Shown here piece after piece: positions 42,241 to 54,030 of a stretch of 64,000 nucleotides of DNA (position 1 is its first letter; each line of letters opens with the position of its first letter). The stretch lies in NCBI RefSeq assembly GCF_042186555.1, contig NC_133326.1, forward strand, positions 435,530,335-435,594,334, written 5' to 3'. The position numbers and the translations under genes are program-made. Below the pieces are notes generated by a model that saw only the letters and a program-made list of their open reading frames with translations, was not told the DNA's origin and did not search any database. The stretch comes from Aquarana catesbeiana (lineage: Eukaryota > Chordata > Amphibia > Anura > Ranidae).

Positions 42241-44828
42241 AAAGTCGAAGGTACACTAGTGAAGAGGCCTACACGTTTCTGAGCATGACAGATAGTGAAG
42301 AGGAAGTCACTCATCTGTCAGATTCAGGCTCAGAATGCGATCCTTAAGACGACAGCGGCACCCTGACAGATAGCTCTGACGACAGAATTGTGGTCCCTGC
42401 CAAGGTCACGCGTACCAGACCCTGATCTTCTTCTGCTGTCGTTGAGGTGCAAGAACCGCAGGTCCCTCGTATGGAGCAGAGAGCCAGTACTAGTGCCGCT
42501 ATTCCTTCTGGTGAACTGGCAAGCACCAGCAGCCTAGTAATTCCTGGTCATACATCTAGCAATGCAGTAACACTTGGTGGCGTGGTGAGTCCCATAAGTG
42601 CAGTTCAAGCTGGCGAGGTGGCAAGCACGAGTAGTGTGCCGCTGCCACCAAGAAGACAAACACAGGCCCGTCGAGCCCATAGTGCCCTTCCTGCTGCATT
42701 CGCCAATCCTAATTGGGAACCCACCACTTCTGCAGCACCCGTACTTCCACCATTTACTGGCCAACCCGGAATTCAGGTGGAAACAGTTGATTTTACATCA
42801 CTTGATTTTTATTGGCTGTTTTTCACAGAAGATCTCTATAGATCTATTGTGGACCAAAGAAATTTGTATGCTGGTCAATTCATCACCGTTAATCCTCAGC
42901 TGGCCCTTGCCAGAGATTGGAGACCAATTACGGTTTCCGAATTTAAGACCTTTCTGGGCCTATCCCTCCTCATGGGCATAACCAAAAAGAGTGAGTTGCG
43001 GTCATATTGGTCCACTGACCCAATTCACCATATGCCCATGTTCTCTGCCTCCATGACCAGGACACGATACAAGCAGATCTTGCGGTTCATGCACTTCAGC
43101 GACAATGAACTGTCGTCCTTGGGGTGACCCTGTATTTGATTGGCTCTACAAAATTCGGCCCCTCGTAAACCACTTAAACCAACGTTTTGCAGCCTTGTTT
43201 ACTCCCGATCAAGTTGTCTGCGTTGATGAATTCCTGATTACGTTTTCTGGCCGCTTGTTTATCAAACAGTATCTTCCCAGCAAGCGTGCCAGATACTGGG
43301 TCAAGAGGACAGGACCACAGGCTATACATATAGTTTTATGGTTTACGAGGGAAGAGATAGTCACGTAGAGTCAGAGAACTGCCCAGATTACATAGGGAGC
43401 GCTGGTAAGATAGTGTGGGACTTGGTGTCACCCTTATTCGGAAAGGGGTACCACTTGTACATGGACAATTATTACACGAGAGTGCCACTTTTTAGTCACC
43501 TTTTTGATTATGGAATTGGCGCATGTGGCACTGTGCGATCTAATCGCCGGGGCTTCCCCAACGGCTTGTAGAATCCCGACTTAGATGGGGGAGAGAGCCT
43601 GCTTGAGGTGTAATAATTTGTTAGCAGTGAAATGGAGGGATTCACGGAATGTTTTCGTTCTGTCCTCTCTTCACGCAGACACGGCAGTCCAAATTCCTAC
43701 GGCAACTGGTGTTGTGGAGAAACCCCTCTGTGTCCACGAATACAACCTTAAAGTGGATGTAAACCTAATTAATTTTTTTTTTTTTTTTTTCATTATGTAG
43801 AGTATAAGATTTCCTATCATTTGAGCCCAGGCTTACCACAAAGAGTTAATCCAGCTCTGAGCAATCCTCTTTTATTGTTCAGTGAGATAAATCTTGACAA
43901 ACAGAGAAAAACGTTGTCAAATCCTCCCCCTTGCTGTGAGTAACAGGTGATTTACATATCTCGTGTACTAGCCTAAGACATGCATTATTTTTTAATTCCC
44001 ACCCCCACTCCTTTCTTCAGCAACTCTGCAAGGATTGGCTGTTCCACACCTCAGCATGATTTGGCATGCTTAAGTCATGTGGTTACTTTCCAGTCTTTTC
44101 ACTGGATGTTAGGGATCATAGCAGAAGTTCAGTGTAAGAAACACACAGGAGAAATGTATATTGACAAGGGGAGTGTAGAGGTGGGCGGGGAGTCTACTGA
44201 CATTACGACTCCACCCACCGAGCTCCAGACAACAGACCCATCCACAGAATCTGCAGTTTTTCGGGTCTCATAACAGACAGAGGGGAGACATTTGACAGGT
44301 AAAGATACATGCAGGAGGCATGTATATCCTTATAGATAACCCCTATGGCAGTAATTTTGAAAGGATGACATTGGGTTTACATCCACTTTAACATGGGAGG
44401 GGTGGACCTCAATGACCAGTTGTTGGCGCCGTACCTAATTGCCCGTAAGACCAGACGCCGGTACAAAAAAAGTGTCTGTATACTTATTTCAATTGGCTTT
44501 GCTGAACGCTCATGTGCTATACAGAGCTTCAGGACAGACTGGATCCTTCCTTAAATTTCAGGAAGAGATCGTCAGAGTACTTCTGTTTCCAGACAGTGCT
44601 CTTGCCCAACTTCCCAAACCAAATGCAGTGAGCTGGCTGCATGAGAGGCATTTTCCTTTTGTCCTCCCTGGTACCCCTACCCAAAGAAACTTCCAAAAAA
44701 GATGTTGTGTCTGCAGCAAATGCGGATTTAGGCGTGAAACCCGCTTTTATTGTCCTTCCTGTCCTGACCAACCTGGTCTCTGCATTGGTGAATGTTTCAA
44801 ACGCTACCACACACTAGTGGAGTTTTAG
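42241..44828 (+). pseudogene. piggyBac transposase 2, interrupted and multiply broken
   Basis: N-terminus 'SRRYTSEEAYTFLSMTDSEEE' begins next to an ATG but with TAA as second codon; further stops lie at ~42345 and ~42424, and frame shifts near 43120 and 43300. Recognisable: 'DWRPITVSEFKTFLGLSL', 'MTRTRYKQILRFMHFSDN', first Asp in VVCVDEFLITFSG, second in YMDNYYTRVPLF, the basic linker 'VKWRDSRNVFVLSSLH', third Asp in GGVDLNDQLL after the MITE, and the Cys-rich end (CCVCSKCGFRRETRFYCPSC...CIGECF). All three catalytic Asp are kept, unlike element 1, but the gene is clearly dead. Several stops look like C-to-T changes at CGA or CAA codons. Confidence 0.9.
43752..44387. mobile_element. piggyBac-type MITE (AGTGGATGTAAACC ends) inside the transposase
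   Basis: AGTGGATGTAAACC...GGTTTACATCCACT with TTAA on both sides (43748-43751 and 44388-44391). Removing it with one TTAA rejoins the codons for '...HEYNL' and 'NMGGVDLND', so insertion into a once-continuous transposase is proven by the frame. Contains a T-run at ~43772-43790; no coding sequence. Confidence 0.95.
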
Positions 44829-45471
44829 CGTAGGGTACAGCACCACACAGTCCTAGGCACACTAACACAGGGTTTCGAAAGATGTGATGGCCATCACATT
44901 TTGAGAGACCCTAATCTGCAATGTTCAGTTTACAGTTTTTTTACAGTTTTTATAAAAGTGAAAAAAAAAAGAAAAACGCACAAAAACACAAAGTATAAAA
45001 TAAAAAATCCAAAAATATTTGTGGTATTTTTCTCCTCTCTCTATTGTTCTCTCTTATGTTCGCTCTCTACTGTCCGCTCTACTGTTCGCTCACTATTCTT
45101 CTATACCTATCGTTCTCTCTATTTTTACTTTGTTTTATTGTATTTGCTTTGCAGGTATGTTATGTTATACTGTAATGTTTGTTTTATTGTTAACCATCAT
45201 TTGCTTAGCAGGCACGCCTTTCAGCTGCAGCAAGGGTTTATTTATCTTGACAACAACAGCGTTTGCTCCCACGATACATAAAGCCGTGACTCCAGCGCTG
45301 TCGGAGGTGATTTCACCACCACAGTTAAAAAAAAAAAAAGAGCATATATGCCGAAGCATGGGTGCAGCAGGGGTGGAGGAGTGATTTGCTCCTAACATTA
45401 GGGGCGGATTGCCCCCATGCTTCGGCATATATTTTTTTAGGCACAGATTGCAATGTTTTATTTTGACTATG
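44829..45471. other. piggyBac element 2 3' arm, first part
   Basis: Contains the 45132-45347 block that recurs after the DIRS element, and a stem ATATATGCCGAAGCATGGG (~45345) pairing with CCCATGCTTCGGCATATAT (~45414). Confidence 0.6.
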
Positions 45472-45572
45472 TTTTCCTGGTGCATCATGGCAGCATACAT
45501 TTGGGTTGTGACCCCACAACCTAATAGGATTGGTTAACTATAAATCAAAGACAGACCCGGCTCACAGCATTC
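45472..45572. repeat. DIRS left inverted terminal repeat
   Basis: 'ttttcctggtgcatcatggc' ... 'cccggctcacagcattc'. Complement of 54031-54147 apart from a short deletion ('gactccgccccca' shortened). Confidence 0.9.
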
Positions 45573-47449
45573 TCCTCCTTTTTTTTTCCCCTCACCTGAT
45601 CAAGACTGGAGTTGTGAGGTATCCCTTACCGCTTGTCGCCCCAGCCAGGTTCAGCCTCTCCTGGGTGGAAGTCCTTCCTGTACAGCCTTCTAAACGAAGC
45701 TATATGGTTGGAGCCCCATTCTGGTGGTGCAGGCTTCTCAAAGAAAGCTTTAAACAAGCTTTGACGTAAGTGACAGCATTTCCTTTTGCTTTACATATGC
45801 TTTTTACTTCTTTTCTCTGTGTTATAAGCGTTTGCCATTCCCAAGATGGCTGCAGCAGTGCAAGTACACTCTGAGCATGAGAGGCAGGAAGTGATGCGGC
45901 CTCTGTGTTTCCTGGCTAGAGCTTTTCTAGGATGGCGATCTGAACATGCTCAGGCACTGATATCATTAATGGCAAATGTGAGTTCTAAATGGTTTTATGG
46001 CATTTTTGGGCAACAAATGGTAGAGCTCTCTACTCATGCATGCTGGATGCTTATGTGGTCATTGTTTGCAGGTATGTTTTCCCTTTTTATGGCATTCACC
46101 TGTGTTTTTGATATCTCCTTCTCAGTGTTGCTCTAGGATCATTGTGCTCTTTATGGCATTCACCTGGGCTCTTCCTATCCCCTTTTGCTTGCTCTGCTTG
46201 CTCTGGGATCACTGTGTTGGGCTGTTTCCACTAGTGCGACTTGTCACATGTCAAGCCATTCTTTGTGCAGACTTCTGGGAAATTATGTTTAGGGGGGGTG
46301 TTCTGTACACATTCTGTGCGCAGAGCACCTCCAGATGGTCATGTTTAATTGCAAATTACAGAAAACTACAGCCTTGAAAAAAAAAAAAAAAAAAAAAGTG
46401 GTGTAACCCTATAAATAAGCCCGTCTGGAAGAAGTGAAGAGACAAGGTGGTAGCAGCTTTGTAAGAGCTGAAATTGGCGGCATACTTTGTGGTGGATGTG
46501 TCAGGCATTAATTGATGTTTTTCAAGAGCGGTGTTCCCCGCGGTCACGGCAAGGAGGGCATTATGGCTGAAGCCATGGTTGGTGGAACAAAAAAAATAAT
46601 GTTGCAAGACACCAGAACACAGATCCAATCTATTTGGGAGTAGACAGGATACAGCCACCTCAAGGGTGACCATTAGCAGGTCAGGGCAAATATCATCTGA
46701 CAAAAAACAGAAAATTCAAAGGTCCAGCATACAGGTGGTGACTCCCAAGTAGACACAAGGAGGCAAAATCCTGCGGACTGGAAAAAAGATTGGGTACTTC
46801 TCCAGTTCGTTTAGTAATCTTCATTATTGAAGCCTTAAAGCTCTAAGGCTCCTGTCTTAACAGAACAGCGGAAGTCCCTTTTTAAGGGTGCACTAATCCA
46901 GGGGGTGCCTGTGAAAAGCTTTACACACACACCTGGAGGGAAAACTTTCAGGATCAGTGGGCCATATCAGCTATATTGGCATGACATTGGCGGAAGTTTA
47001 AGGGAGGTCCGCCTTTCTGGTACAATAATTTTTATTGAAAAAGTATAACATGACAAACTCACCCATGCAGGGGCATAATTCAATGAGCATACCGATCATA
47101 TCACATTGACAGGTGGGAGGTCTACCTTTCAATCTCTTCCAGTCAGCCAGGCTACCAGAGTTGATGGGAAAGTAAAAAATTCTGTTCCAGTTTGTAGCTG
47201 AATATAAAAAGAAAAAAGAACGAGCAATCGTGAAGGTTCCAGTTACCCATGGGAGATGAGGATTCGGTTCACCTCTGTTCCTAGCAAAAATAAAAAATGA
47301 AAACCAGGTAATCTGTGCCCAGTGCTAAAGTTTAAAAAAAAAAAAAAAAATTGACAAGCAGCACAGGAAGTTAGAGTCGTGCAAGATTCAAAACCTCCAA
47401 TCAATTATATTATTCATAAATCTGGGAGACTGGATTCTCCTGACACCTA
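45573..47449. other. DIRS 5' internal region, no clear gag
   Basis: No frame longer than ~115 codons and no motif I can name; an A-run at ~46377. A gag-like gene is expected here but is too decayed to see. Confidence 0.4.
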
Positions 47450-47800
47450 CTTGTCCCAATTCATCCTCAATTTTTCTACCAGTTGAGTTCCTCCCCTTCG
47501 GTCTGTACATCTCTCCCAGAGCATTCACAAAGGTCTTACTGTCTGCAATAGCGACGGGAAAAATTCAGTAGAACTTACACAAGGGAATTTCCATCCTCTG
47601 ATAGAGAAAGCCAAAGGTGCTTTGGGAGTGAAGTCTCTTCCAGCAGAACAATGCCGGAGTATCCTTGGCTCTTCATAACTGACCAATTATTCTCAGATGG
47701 AACATTATCACATCAGACGCCAGCTAGAAAGGTTGGGGGACTCATTTCAAAGACCAGGCTGCTTAAGGTCATGGGATGTTAAGCTTATGAGGAATAGTAT
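47450..47800 (+). pseudogene. DIRS reverse transcriptase / RNase H remnant
   Basis: Codons from ~47483 read EFLPFGLYISPRAFTKVL, the DIRS/Ngaro RT motif (LPFGLSxSPRxFTK). Further on, 'LPAEQCRSILGSS' matches the post-RT region where these elements have 'R.LGLLTS'. Upstream RT motifs including the catalytic Asp pair are not found, and stops are frequent. The element is dead. Confidence 0.7.
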
Positions 47801-48005
47801 TTGAATTTCTTAAACGGAGTAGTGTTCAAAGCACTTCTGTCATTCACTCCTTTTTAGCAAGTGGAGCAAGATTTGTACTGTGCCTAGGCAGCAGTGGAAG
47901 GGTAGAATTCTTAGGCTGTCAGTGGAGCTTCCTGTATCAATAATTACAAATGTACCATTTTGGCTTAGGAGGCTCTAGTGTGTCTCTCTCTCTCCTACTC
48001 TTAAG

Positions 48006-48665
48006 TGTTGTAATATGTTCACCGATTTATGTGGGACATTATATGTATGTGCACATACAGTCAATATTGACCAGGCCAGAATTCAATTGACTGGTTGATT
48101 TGTCCAACTGAATTTTAACATAGCAAGGGGACAGCTGAAGACCCTTTGATGTGTTAATCTTTTATGCAAGTCTATTTGAACGTTTCAAAGGGTGTTCAGG
48201 TGGTATCTGTTAATCTAATCTAATTACACATATCTAAGGGGACTTGTTGATATTGATATGCGGGAGTGCAAATTGGGGTGGTTTATGACTGCAGCTGTTC
48301 ACGGCTGGGAGTTGTTGTCTATCTGAAAGACTAAAGTATATAAAAGACCTGAATGGAGACGGCCAATCAAATTGCTCAGCCATTCAATATCTAGGGAATA
48401 TAACAAGGCATTCAGTCTATAGTTTTAGGTTAGGCTTGTCTGTGTATGGCTGGGAACACACAGACCTAGGAACGTGGGTCTCTGAATTATATCTACTCTG
48501 TCAGATTTTTCTGTCATCTGTGGACTTTGGACTTTGTTCTGTGTTGGAAGTCAATAAAGTGCATCTCTCTGGAAGAATTGGGTTGCAGCGGAAGAGTACT
48601 TACTAATTCATTATCATACCCACGATACCACTATACTATCCACCCGATATTTTTATATCACTACA
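48006..48665 (+). repeat. 5' LTR of the 4.7 kb element
   Basis: TGTTGTAATATG...ATCACTACA. TATA-like 'tatataaaag' near 48338, AATAAA near 48553. Nearly identical to 52083-52741 by eye, so insertion is recent relative to its host DIRS. Confidence 0.95.
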
Positions 48666-48666
48666 T

Positions 48667-48704
48667 TGGTGCCGTGACTCGGATTCAAACCGGGGTTGCT
48701 GCGG
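48667..48704 (+). other. primer-binding site with extended tRNA-His complementarity
   Basis: TGGTGCCGTGACTCGGATTC matches the complement of the 3' end of vertebrate tRNA-His (with CCA). The match continues to ~38 nt with about two mismatches, far beyond the usual 18 nt. Confidence 0.85.
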
Positions 48705-49149
48705 GTGTTAGGTATAATAATACCTAAATATTAATTATAATAACCACTCTACATCATATCACCCAATACATATTTTGATGTCACTACATTGGTGCCATTC
48801 AAGTGACCAGAAGAGCATTTTCGGACTTAGTAACAGAAGTCGGTGGTGACAACAATCCTGTGAGGTGGACAGAAGTCTGATGAAGAACCAAGAGCTGTAC
48901 TGTGACTCTGTCTGGTTGTGACATAAGAGAGTCTGATCTACAAAATTAAACAAGTTTGGAACCCCAGAATTATTCTCTGGAGACTGGAAACAACAACAAA
49001 AAAAGGACTGTGTCGTGTACCAGAAGACCTGAACTGGAAGCTGAAGAGTAATTAATGTGGTGAGTAAAATATTGCCTTCTTTATTTTTTTTTAATTATTA
49101 GTAATATAGTCAAAATGCTTACTTAGTGTGAAGCTAGTGTCAGTTCTGA

Positions 49150-50603
49150 TAAAGTTAACAGATGGGTATTAAAATGTATTAAGCGTAATGGCGGTCCTTA
49201 TGAAATTCCAGAAAAATGTAAGCAGACATAGACGATGATGAAGGAATTTTTAGAGAAAAATGTTTTTGATAGCAAAATTTCAGAAAGTAAAAGAAAAGGT
49301 TGTATTATACAGGGCTTGTTATCTTGCTGTTTAACAATGGAAAGTTCTTTGAATGGTAAGGTTGAGGAAATTACCCAGTTAGAGAAGGCAGTTGATAATA
49401 GCAACAGTGTTTGTGAGAGGTTACAAAACCAATCAGACACTGAGACAGTAAATTTAAAATTGCATGCAGCTTTGCTTGAGAAATCTAAACGTTATGATGA
49501 ATTATTAGAGGAAAATGAGAGATTAAAATTAAGAATTATGGAATTAGAGAAGAGATCTCAGGAATGCAGATATGCATCAAATCTTGGATTCAGCAATCTG
49601 CAGCAAACAGAAGCTCATATTAAATCTGATAATTCATTACCAGCTGCCCCCATTGTGACTACCACAGTTTACAACAATAATAATAATAATACAGGTGAAG
49701 TTCAGCTTGTAATGAAGCCTTTGAAACCAAAAGATTAGACGCAATTCTTAAAGAAATGGGAATGGTTCCATACCATGATTTAAACAGATTTTTAAAATGG
49801 TTTTATGACGTGCAGCAGGTCAGAGATATGTACAATCTCAACCCATCTGACTTAGAAAGAGTTTTGCAACATTCTGTAGGAAGTGGTCTTTGGATGAGAA
49901 TTACACAGATCTGTATTTAGCCTCTGAGGACAAGGGACATATTACTGGAATTATTATGTGTTTTGTATGGTGTACATTCTGATGTTACTATTCATGGGAG
50001 GATCCAACAAATGCAAAATGAATCTCCCTATGAATTGTCACACAGGATAGCAACTATTATGGAATTATTGGTCCGTAATAATCTTGCATTTGAGCGTGGT
50101 GGCTTGATACATATGAGTATGTTCCTAGATGCGTTGCATGAAGATATCAAACAAAATATTTTATTAGTTACCCCAAATCCTCATGATTTAAAAGACATAT
50201 TGTTGAGAGCAGACCATTTATGGAGAAAGTCAAATGAGCAGGCTGTCAAAATTGATTTAGCCACATTGTTTAGGACAAATACTGAGCATAAAGATCAGGT
50301 AAGATAATATCCTATGATAACACCCAGAGAGGACACACCGGGTCAAAAATAAGTGATATTAATATGAAAAACAGAGCTGACCAAAATAATAATAAGAAAA
50401 GGTCCAAGACTTGGATACCGTTTTCTCAGTTAAAACAGAAATATGACCACCTGAAGATTGAGTATGACAGGATGAGAGGGGAACGTGATAAATTGTTAGA
50501 GCAGTTGAAGGGGGTACAGGGTGTCATGAATGTACAAGATGTACATTCTCCAGATCTGTTTTTGAATGCAGATGACACTTCTCTAGCAGTGGGGGTGAAT
50601 TAG
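49150..50603 (+). pseudogene. gag-like region of the 4.7 kb LTR element
   Basis: One frame with TAG near 49230 and a long open part 49235-49738 predicts a coiled coil (Glu/Leu/Lys-rich, ~residues 60-110) and an Asn run. A second part at 49963-50307 is helical and capsid-like ('ESPYELSHRIATIMELL', 'MSMFLDALHEDIKQNI'). A third at 50364-50603 is again coiled-coil. Frame breaks lie between them (TAG at ~49918). No zinc knuckle is seen. Homology is not recognised; the gag call rests on position and composition. Confidence 0.5.
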
Positions 50604-52060
50604 CTTTAAACTGTATATGTGTAAATAGTGTTTTTTTGTTTTAACTTCAAACAAAGTTTAAAGACCTTGCTAATTAGTTTTGTTAGAGTTTTTTTGTCTT
50701 TCAGATATTGACATTTAAATGAAGGTGAATAGCAGAAGCACAGTCTGAAATTGCTGGCTAGTGGGGGAGAATTATGGGAGAAATGCTGAATAGACAATAT
50801 ATCACTATACATGGAATTATAAAGCATTCATGGACTCTCTCAAAATTCATCAAGCAATGGACCTTTTTTTCTTTTTTCTTCAACGCCCTAATTTTTAATT
50901 TTTCTCCCTTTTTCCTGATATATTTTGCTTTTCATTTTTTATTTTCTTTATCTTTTATTTTCTTGAACTTTATCTTAAAACCAAAGAGAAGCATTTAAGC
51001 CTAAAATAATTTTCATGACATCTGTACATATTACATAATGCGTATTAATCAATATATTTGACATCTAAGGTGAGATGCTGCACAATGGCTTGGCATAGCA
51101 TAAATTATAGTATGTTGGGTGGTTTTCCTAAATTTATAAGAGGGGTGAGTGAAATTCATCACTCTAGTCATGATTTGAAACTTTGTTGATTCAGTTGTTT
51201 ATAATATGCTAAAGGCTATGACATATATGGATGAAAAAGACCTTTCTACCTTTCATGGTGAAGATACTGGCAAGAATTTCCACTGCCGCTTTGTCTGGAT
51301 AGAAGATCTGATAAACACTGATGACTCTATCTGAACCATCGTGTGGGGGTATATCTATATGTATATGTTGGTATACCATTCAGGTGTAATTGTGGACTGA
51401 ATGATCCAAGTAACTGCTTTATTGAAGGCAATGAGGGGTCGGCCTACAGCAAATTACAAAAGCAAATTGTGACTGGCAATCAACAAAGATGGACTCATGA
51501 ATGTCAAGTGCAAGGAAATAGTTTGCAGCACAGTTTTTACTGTCATATCCAAACCTTTTCTACCTTGAAAGTGAGTGCTGGTACATTGGTAGTTCTTCTT
51601 ACTGTAAAGATGAAAGTTGAGTGTTTGCGTAAAAGCATCTTTAAAAATGGAAAGCTTGAGCCTGGAGATGAGAAAAATCCTGGACTTATGTGGATTGGAG
51701 TTCCCAGAGCATACCAAGTTTACTTTCAGTGAGATGGTGAGAGATGTGAGGAAGTCAGACCGAAGAATGGACTGTGACATCAGCTCATCTTTGCGCAATA
51801 TTCAAGATCTTGATGTGATATAATAAGGCCTAACAGCTATATGGGCCACTGATGTTTACCAAATCCTTTTCTAGTCATGGTCTAAAAGTTATATTATCTA
51901 ATAACTGTTTCATGGGGATATTTAGAGGCTGGCGAAGAGAGATGTAACCAGTTTCAACTTCATATTTTATATGAGCCATTGTAAAGCATCCAGTACCTTT
52001 AAATCATAATGATATTTTTTGTTTGATTTATGGGCCAGTTCTAGTAGTTAGAACCAACCC
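50604..52060 (+). other. 3' internal region of the 4.7 kb LTR element, function unknown
   Basis: One open frame at 51343-51732 (129 codons, five cysteines near its N-terminal half) has no recognisable relatives. No polymerase motifs. Ends at the purine tract before the 3' LTR. Confidence 0.4.
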
Positions 52061-52082
52061 AAGTGGGGGTATATGTTGTATA

Positions 52083-52741
52083 TGTTGTAATATGTTCACC
52101 GATTTATGTGGGACATTATATATATGTGCACATACAGTCAATATTGACCAGGCCAGAATTCAATTGACTGGTTGATTTGTCCAACTGAATTTTAACATAG
52201 CAAGGGGACAGCTGAAGACCCTTTGATGTGTTTATCTTATGCAAGTCTATTTTAACATTTCAAAGGGTGTTCAGGTGGTATCTGTTAATCTAATCTAATT
52301 ACACATATCTAAGGGGACTTGTTGATGTTGATATGCGGGAGTGCAAATTGGGGTGGTTTATGACTGCAGCTGTTCACGGCTGGGAGTTGTTGTCTATCTG
52401 AAAGACTAAAGTATATAAAAGACCTGAATGGAGACGGCCAATCAAATTGCTCAGCCATTCAATATCTAGGGAATATAACACGGCATTCAGTCTATAGTTT
52501 TAGGTTAGGCTTGTCTGTGTATGGCTGGGAACACACAGACCTAGGAACGTGGGTCTCTGAATTATATCTACTCTGTCGGATTTTTCTGTCATCTGTGGAC
52601 TTTGGACTTTGTTCTGTGTTGGAAGTCAATAAAGTGCATCTCTCTGGAAGAATTGGGTTGCAGCGGAAGAGTACTTACTAATTCATTATCATACCCACGA
52701 TACCACTATACTATCCACCCGATATTTTTTATATCACTACA
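52083..52741 (+). repeat. 3' LTR of the 4.7 kb element
   Basis: Matches the 5' LTR. Preceded by an extra 'tgttgtata' after the purine tract. Followed by TTAAG. Confidence 0.95.
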
Positions 52742-52746
52742 TTAAG

Positions 52747-53800
52747 CATTGAATCAGCACTGCCCCCTTCCAGCGATGACGGATTTGCTCTCTCATGGAC
52801 AGTTTTGCCATCCAGCTCCAAGAGACTACTTTTGATGGCATGGAAGTTGAGAGGCAGTGGCTACCAAGTCAAGTATGCTCAGTGCAGGTAGTGCCTACCC
52901 TGTGTCAAACCAGAGAGGTCTTCATGAATAAGATTTACCTAAGAATATGGGAAAATTATGCAGATCTCACACAGCAAAAGCCTGGAGTCCTTTATCACCT
53001 AAACCAGCCAAGGTTCCACAGTTCTTGCAAATGGGGCTGAACAGGGGCCTAGGTTCAAATATGTGTAAAGCTCAAAGTTCAGCTTTGTCTGCACTTGCAG
53101 GGGTTTAAGGAGTCCTTAACCCTTAGTGATGCAATTCTTAAAAGGCTTGCATGAAGTTATAGGCCTCCCAGGAAACCACTGTTCCCTATGTGGAACTTGC
53201 TTATGGTCCCCATTTCTATCAAAGACTCATTTCTATCCTACAGAATTGACTACACTCTGCAAACCCTAAAGACCGTATTTTTGGTTGCTACAACCTCTGT
53301 GAAGAAGGATGTAGAACTGAAGGCTTTGCACTCAAGGAGCCTCACTTAACATTATACCCGGACAGAACAGAATAGTCCTAAAACTCCAAACTGCTTTTAT
53401 CCATGGGGTGTCTTTCTCCTTCCAATTTAACCAGGAAGTTAATTTCCCGTCTTTCTCGGTTGAGTGTGGGAACCACATCTCCTGTAGGTTGGTTGAGTTA
53501 ATGCTGGTGACCTGCTTGGCAGCTACCCTTTCATTCAGGAAAGCTGAAATATGTACTTGGTTCCAGCATGGCTTAAGGCAGGGTCAGTCAGCATCAACAC
53601 GTTCAGTCACCTCCTAGATTGTTAAGACAATTAAAAGAGCCTACTCTTCAAGGCCTTCCTGTTTTGGAGGTCTTAAGAGCACATTTAACTAGGGCAGCGC
53701 CAGCTTTGTGGACAGCTCAGCGCTGAGTGTCTCCTGAGGTTATTTGCAAGTCAGCAATATGGTCTTCCCAGGACACCTTCATTACACATTTATAGGTGAA
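52747..53800 (+). pseudogene. DIRS tyrosine recombinase remnant
   Basis: Broken frames read: 'LLMAWKLRGSGYQ' (typical lead-in), 'SSALSALAGV' (N-terminal helical domain), 'LQTLKTVFLVATTSVKK' plus 'ELKALHSRS' (the first catalytic Arg region, where relatives have 'TSxRRxxELQAL'), and 'VLRAHLTRAAPALWTA' with 'AIWSSQDTFITHL', the His-x-x-Arg box and the region near the catalytic Tyr. Stops in every frame. Such recombinases integrate the circular DIRS DNA. Confidence 0.75.
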
Positions 53801-53896
53801 CCCAGCTCGCGACAGTAACATTTGGAAAAATTCTTGGTGCATACTTGCGCTACTGATGATTACAAAATTTTTCTTGCACCCTCCTATGTGGCGAGT

Positions 53897-54000
53897 TAGT
53901 CCCCATATGTATGCTGCCATGATGCACCAGGAAAATGGAAAAATGTATACTCACCTTACCGTAATTTTCCTTTCCTGGTGCATCTTCATGGCAGCATACA
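53897..54000. repeat. DIRS internal complementary region
   Basis: 53901-53936 is the complement of the left outer end ('gccatgatgcaccaggaaaa'). 53955-54000 is the complement of the right outer end ('ttcctttcctggtgcatctt'). Joining complements of both ends in one internal block is the hallmark of the DIRS1 replication template. Confidence 0.85.
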
Positions 54001-54030
54001 GATACCCACCCAAATGGTGAGAGTTACAGA

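Larger units (their letters stand above)
48006..52741 (+). mobile_element. LTR retroelement, 4.7 kb, tRNA-His primed, no pol found
   Basis: Two ~660-bp LTRs (48006-48665 and 52083-52741) flanked by TTAAG (48001-48005, 52742-52746), a 5-bp target duplication. Primer-binding site at 48667. Purine tract 'aagtggggg' at ~52060. Internal 3.4 kb shows gag-like frames but no RT, RNase H or integrase motif, so it is a non-autonomous or internally deleted element. It is inserted in the DIRS element. Family (endogenous-retrovirus-like or other) not resolved; tRNA-His priming is known for epsilon-like and HERV-H-type retroviruses. Confidence 0.88.

Noticed and set aside
48667..48740. A tRNA-His gene (minus strand)
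   Set aside because: Only ~38 nt match, at the primer-binding position after an LTR; the rest of the cloverleaf is absent.
51343..51732. Possible envelope-like frame in the 4.7 kb LTR element
   Set aside because: No signal peptide, cleavage site or membrane segment could be seen; left as unknown.
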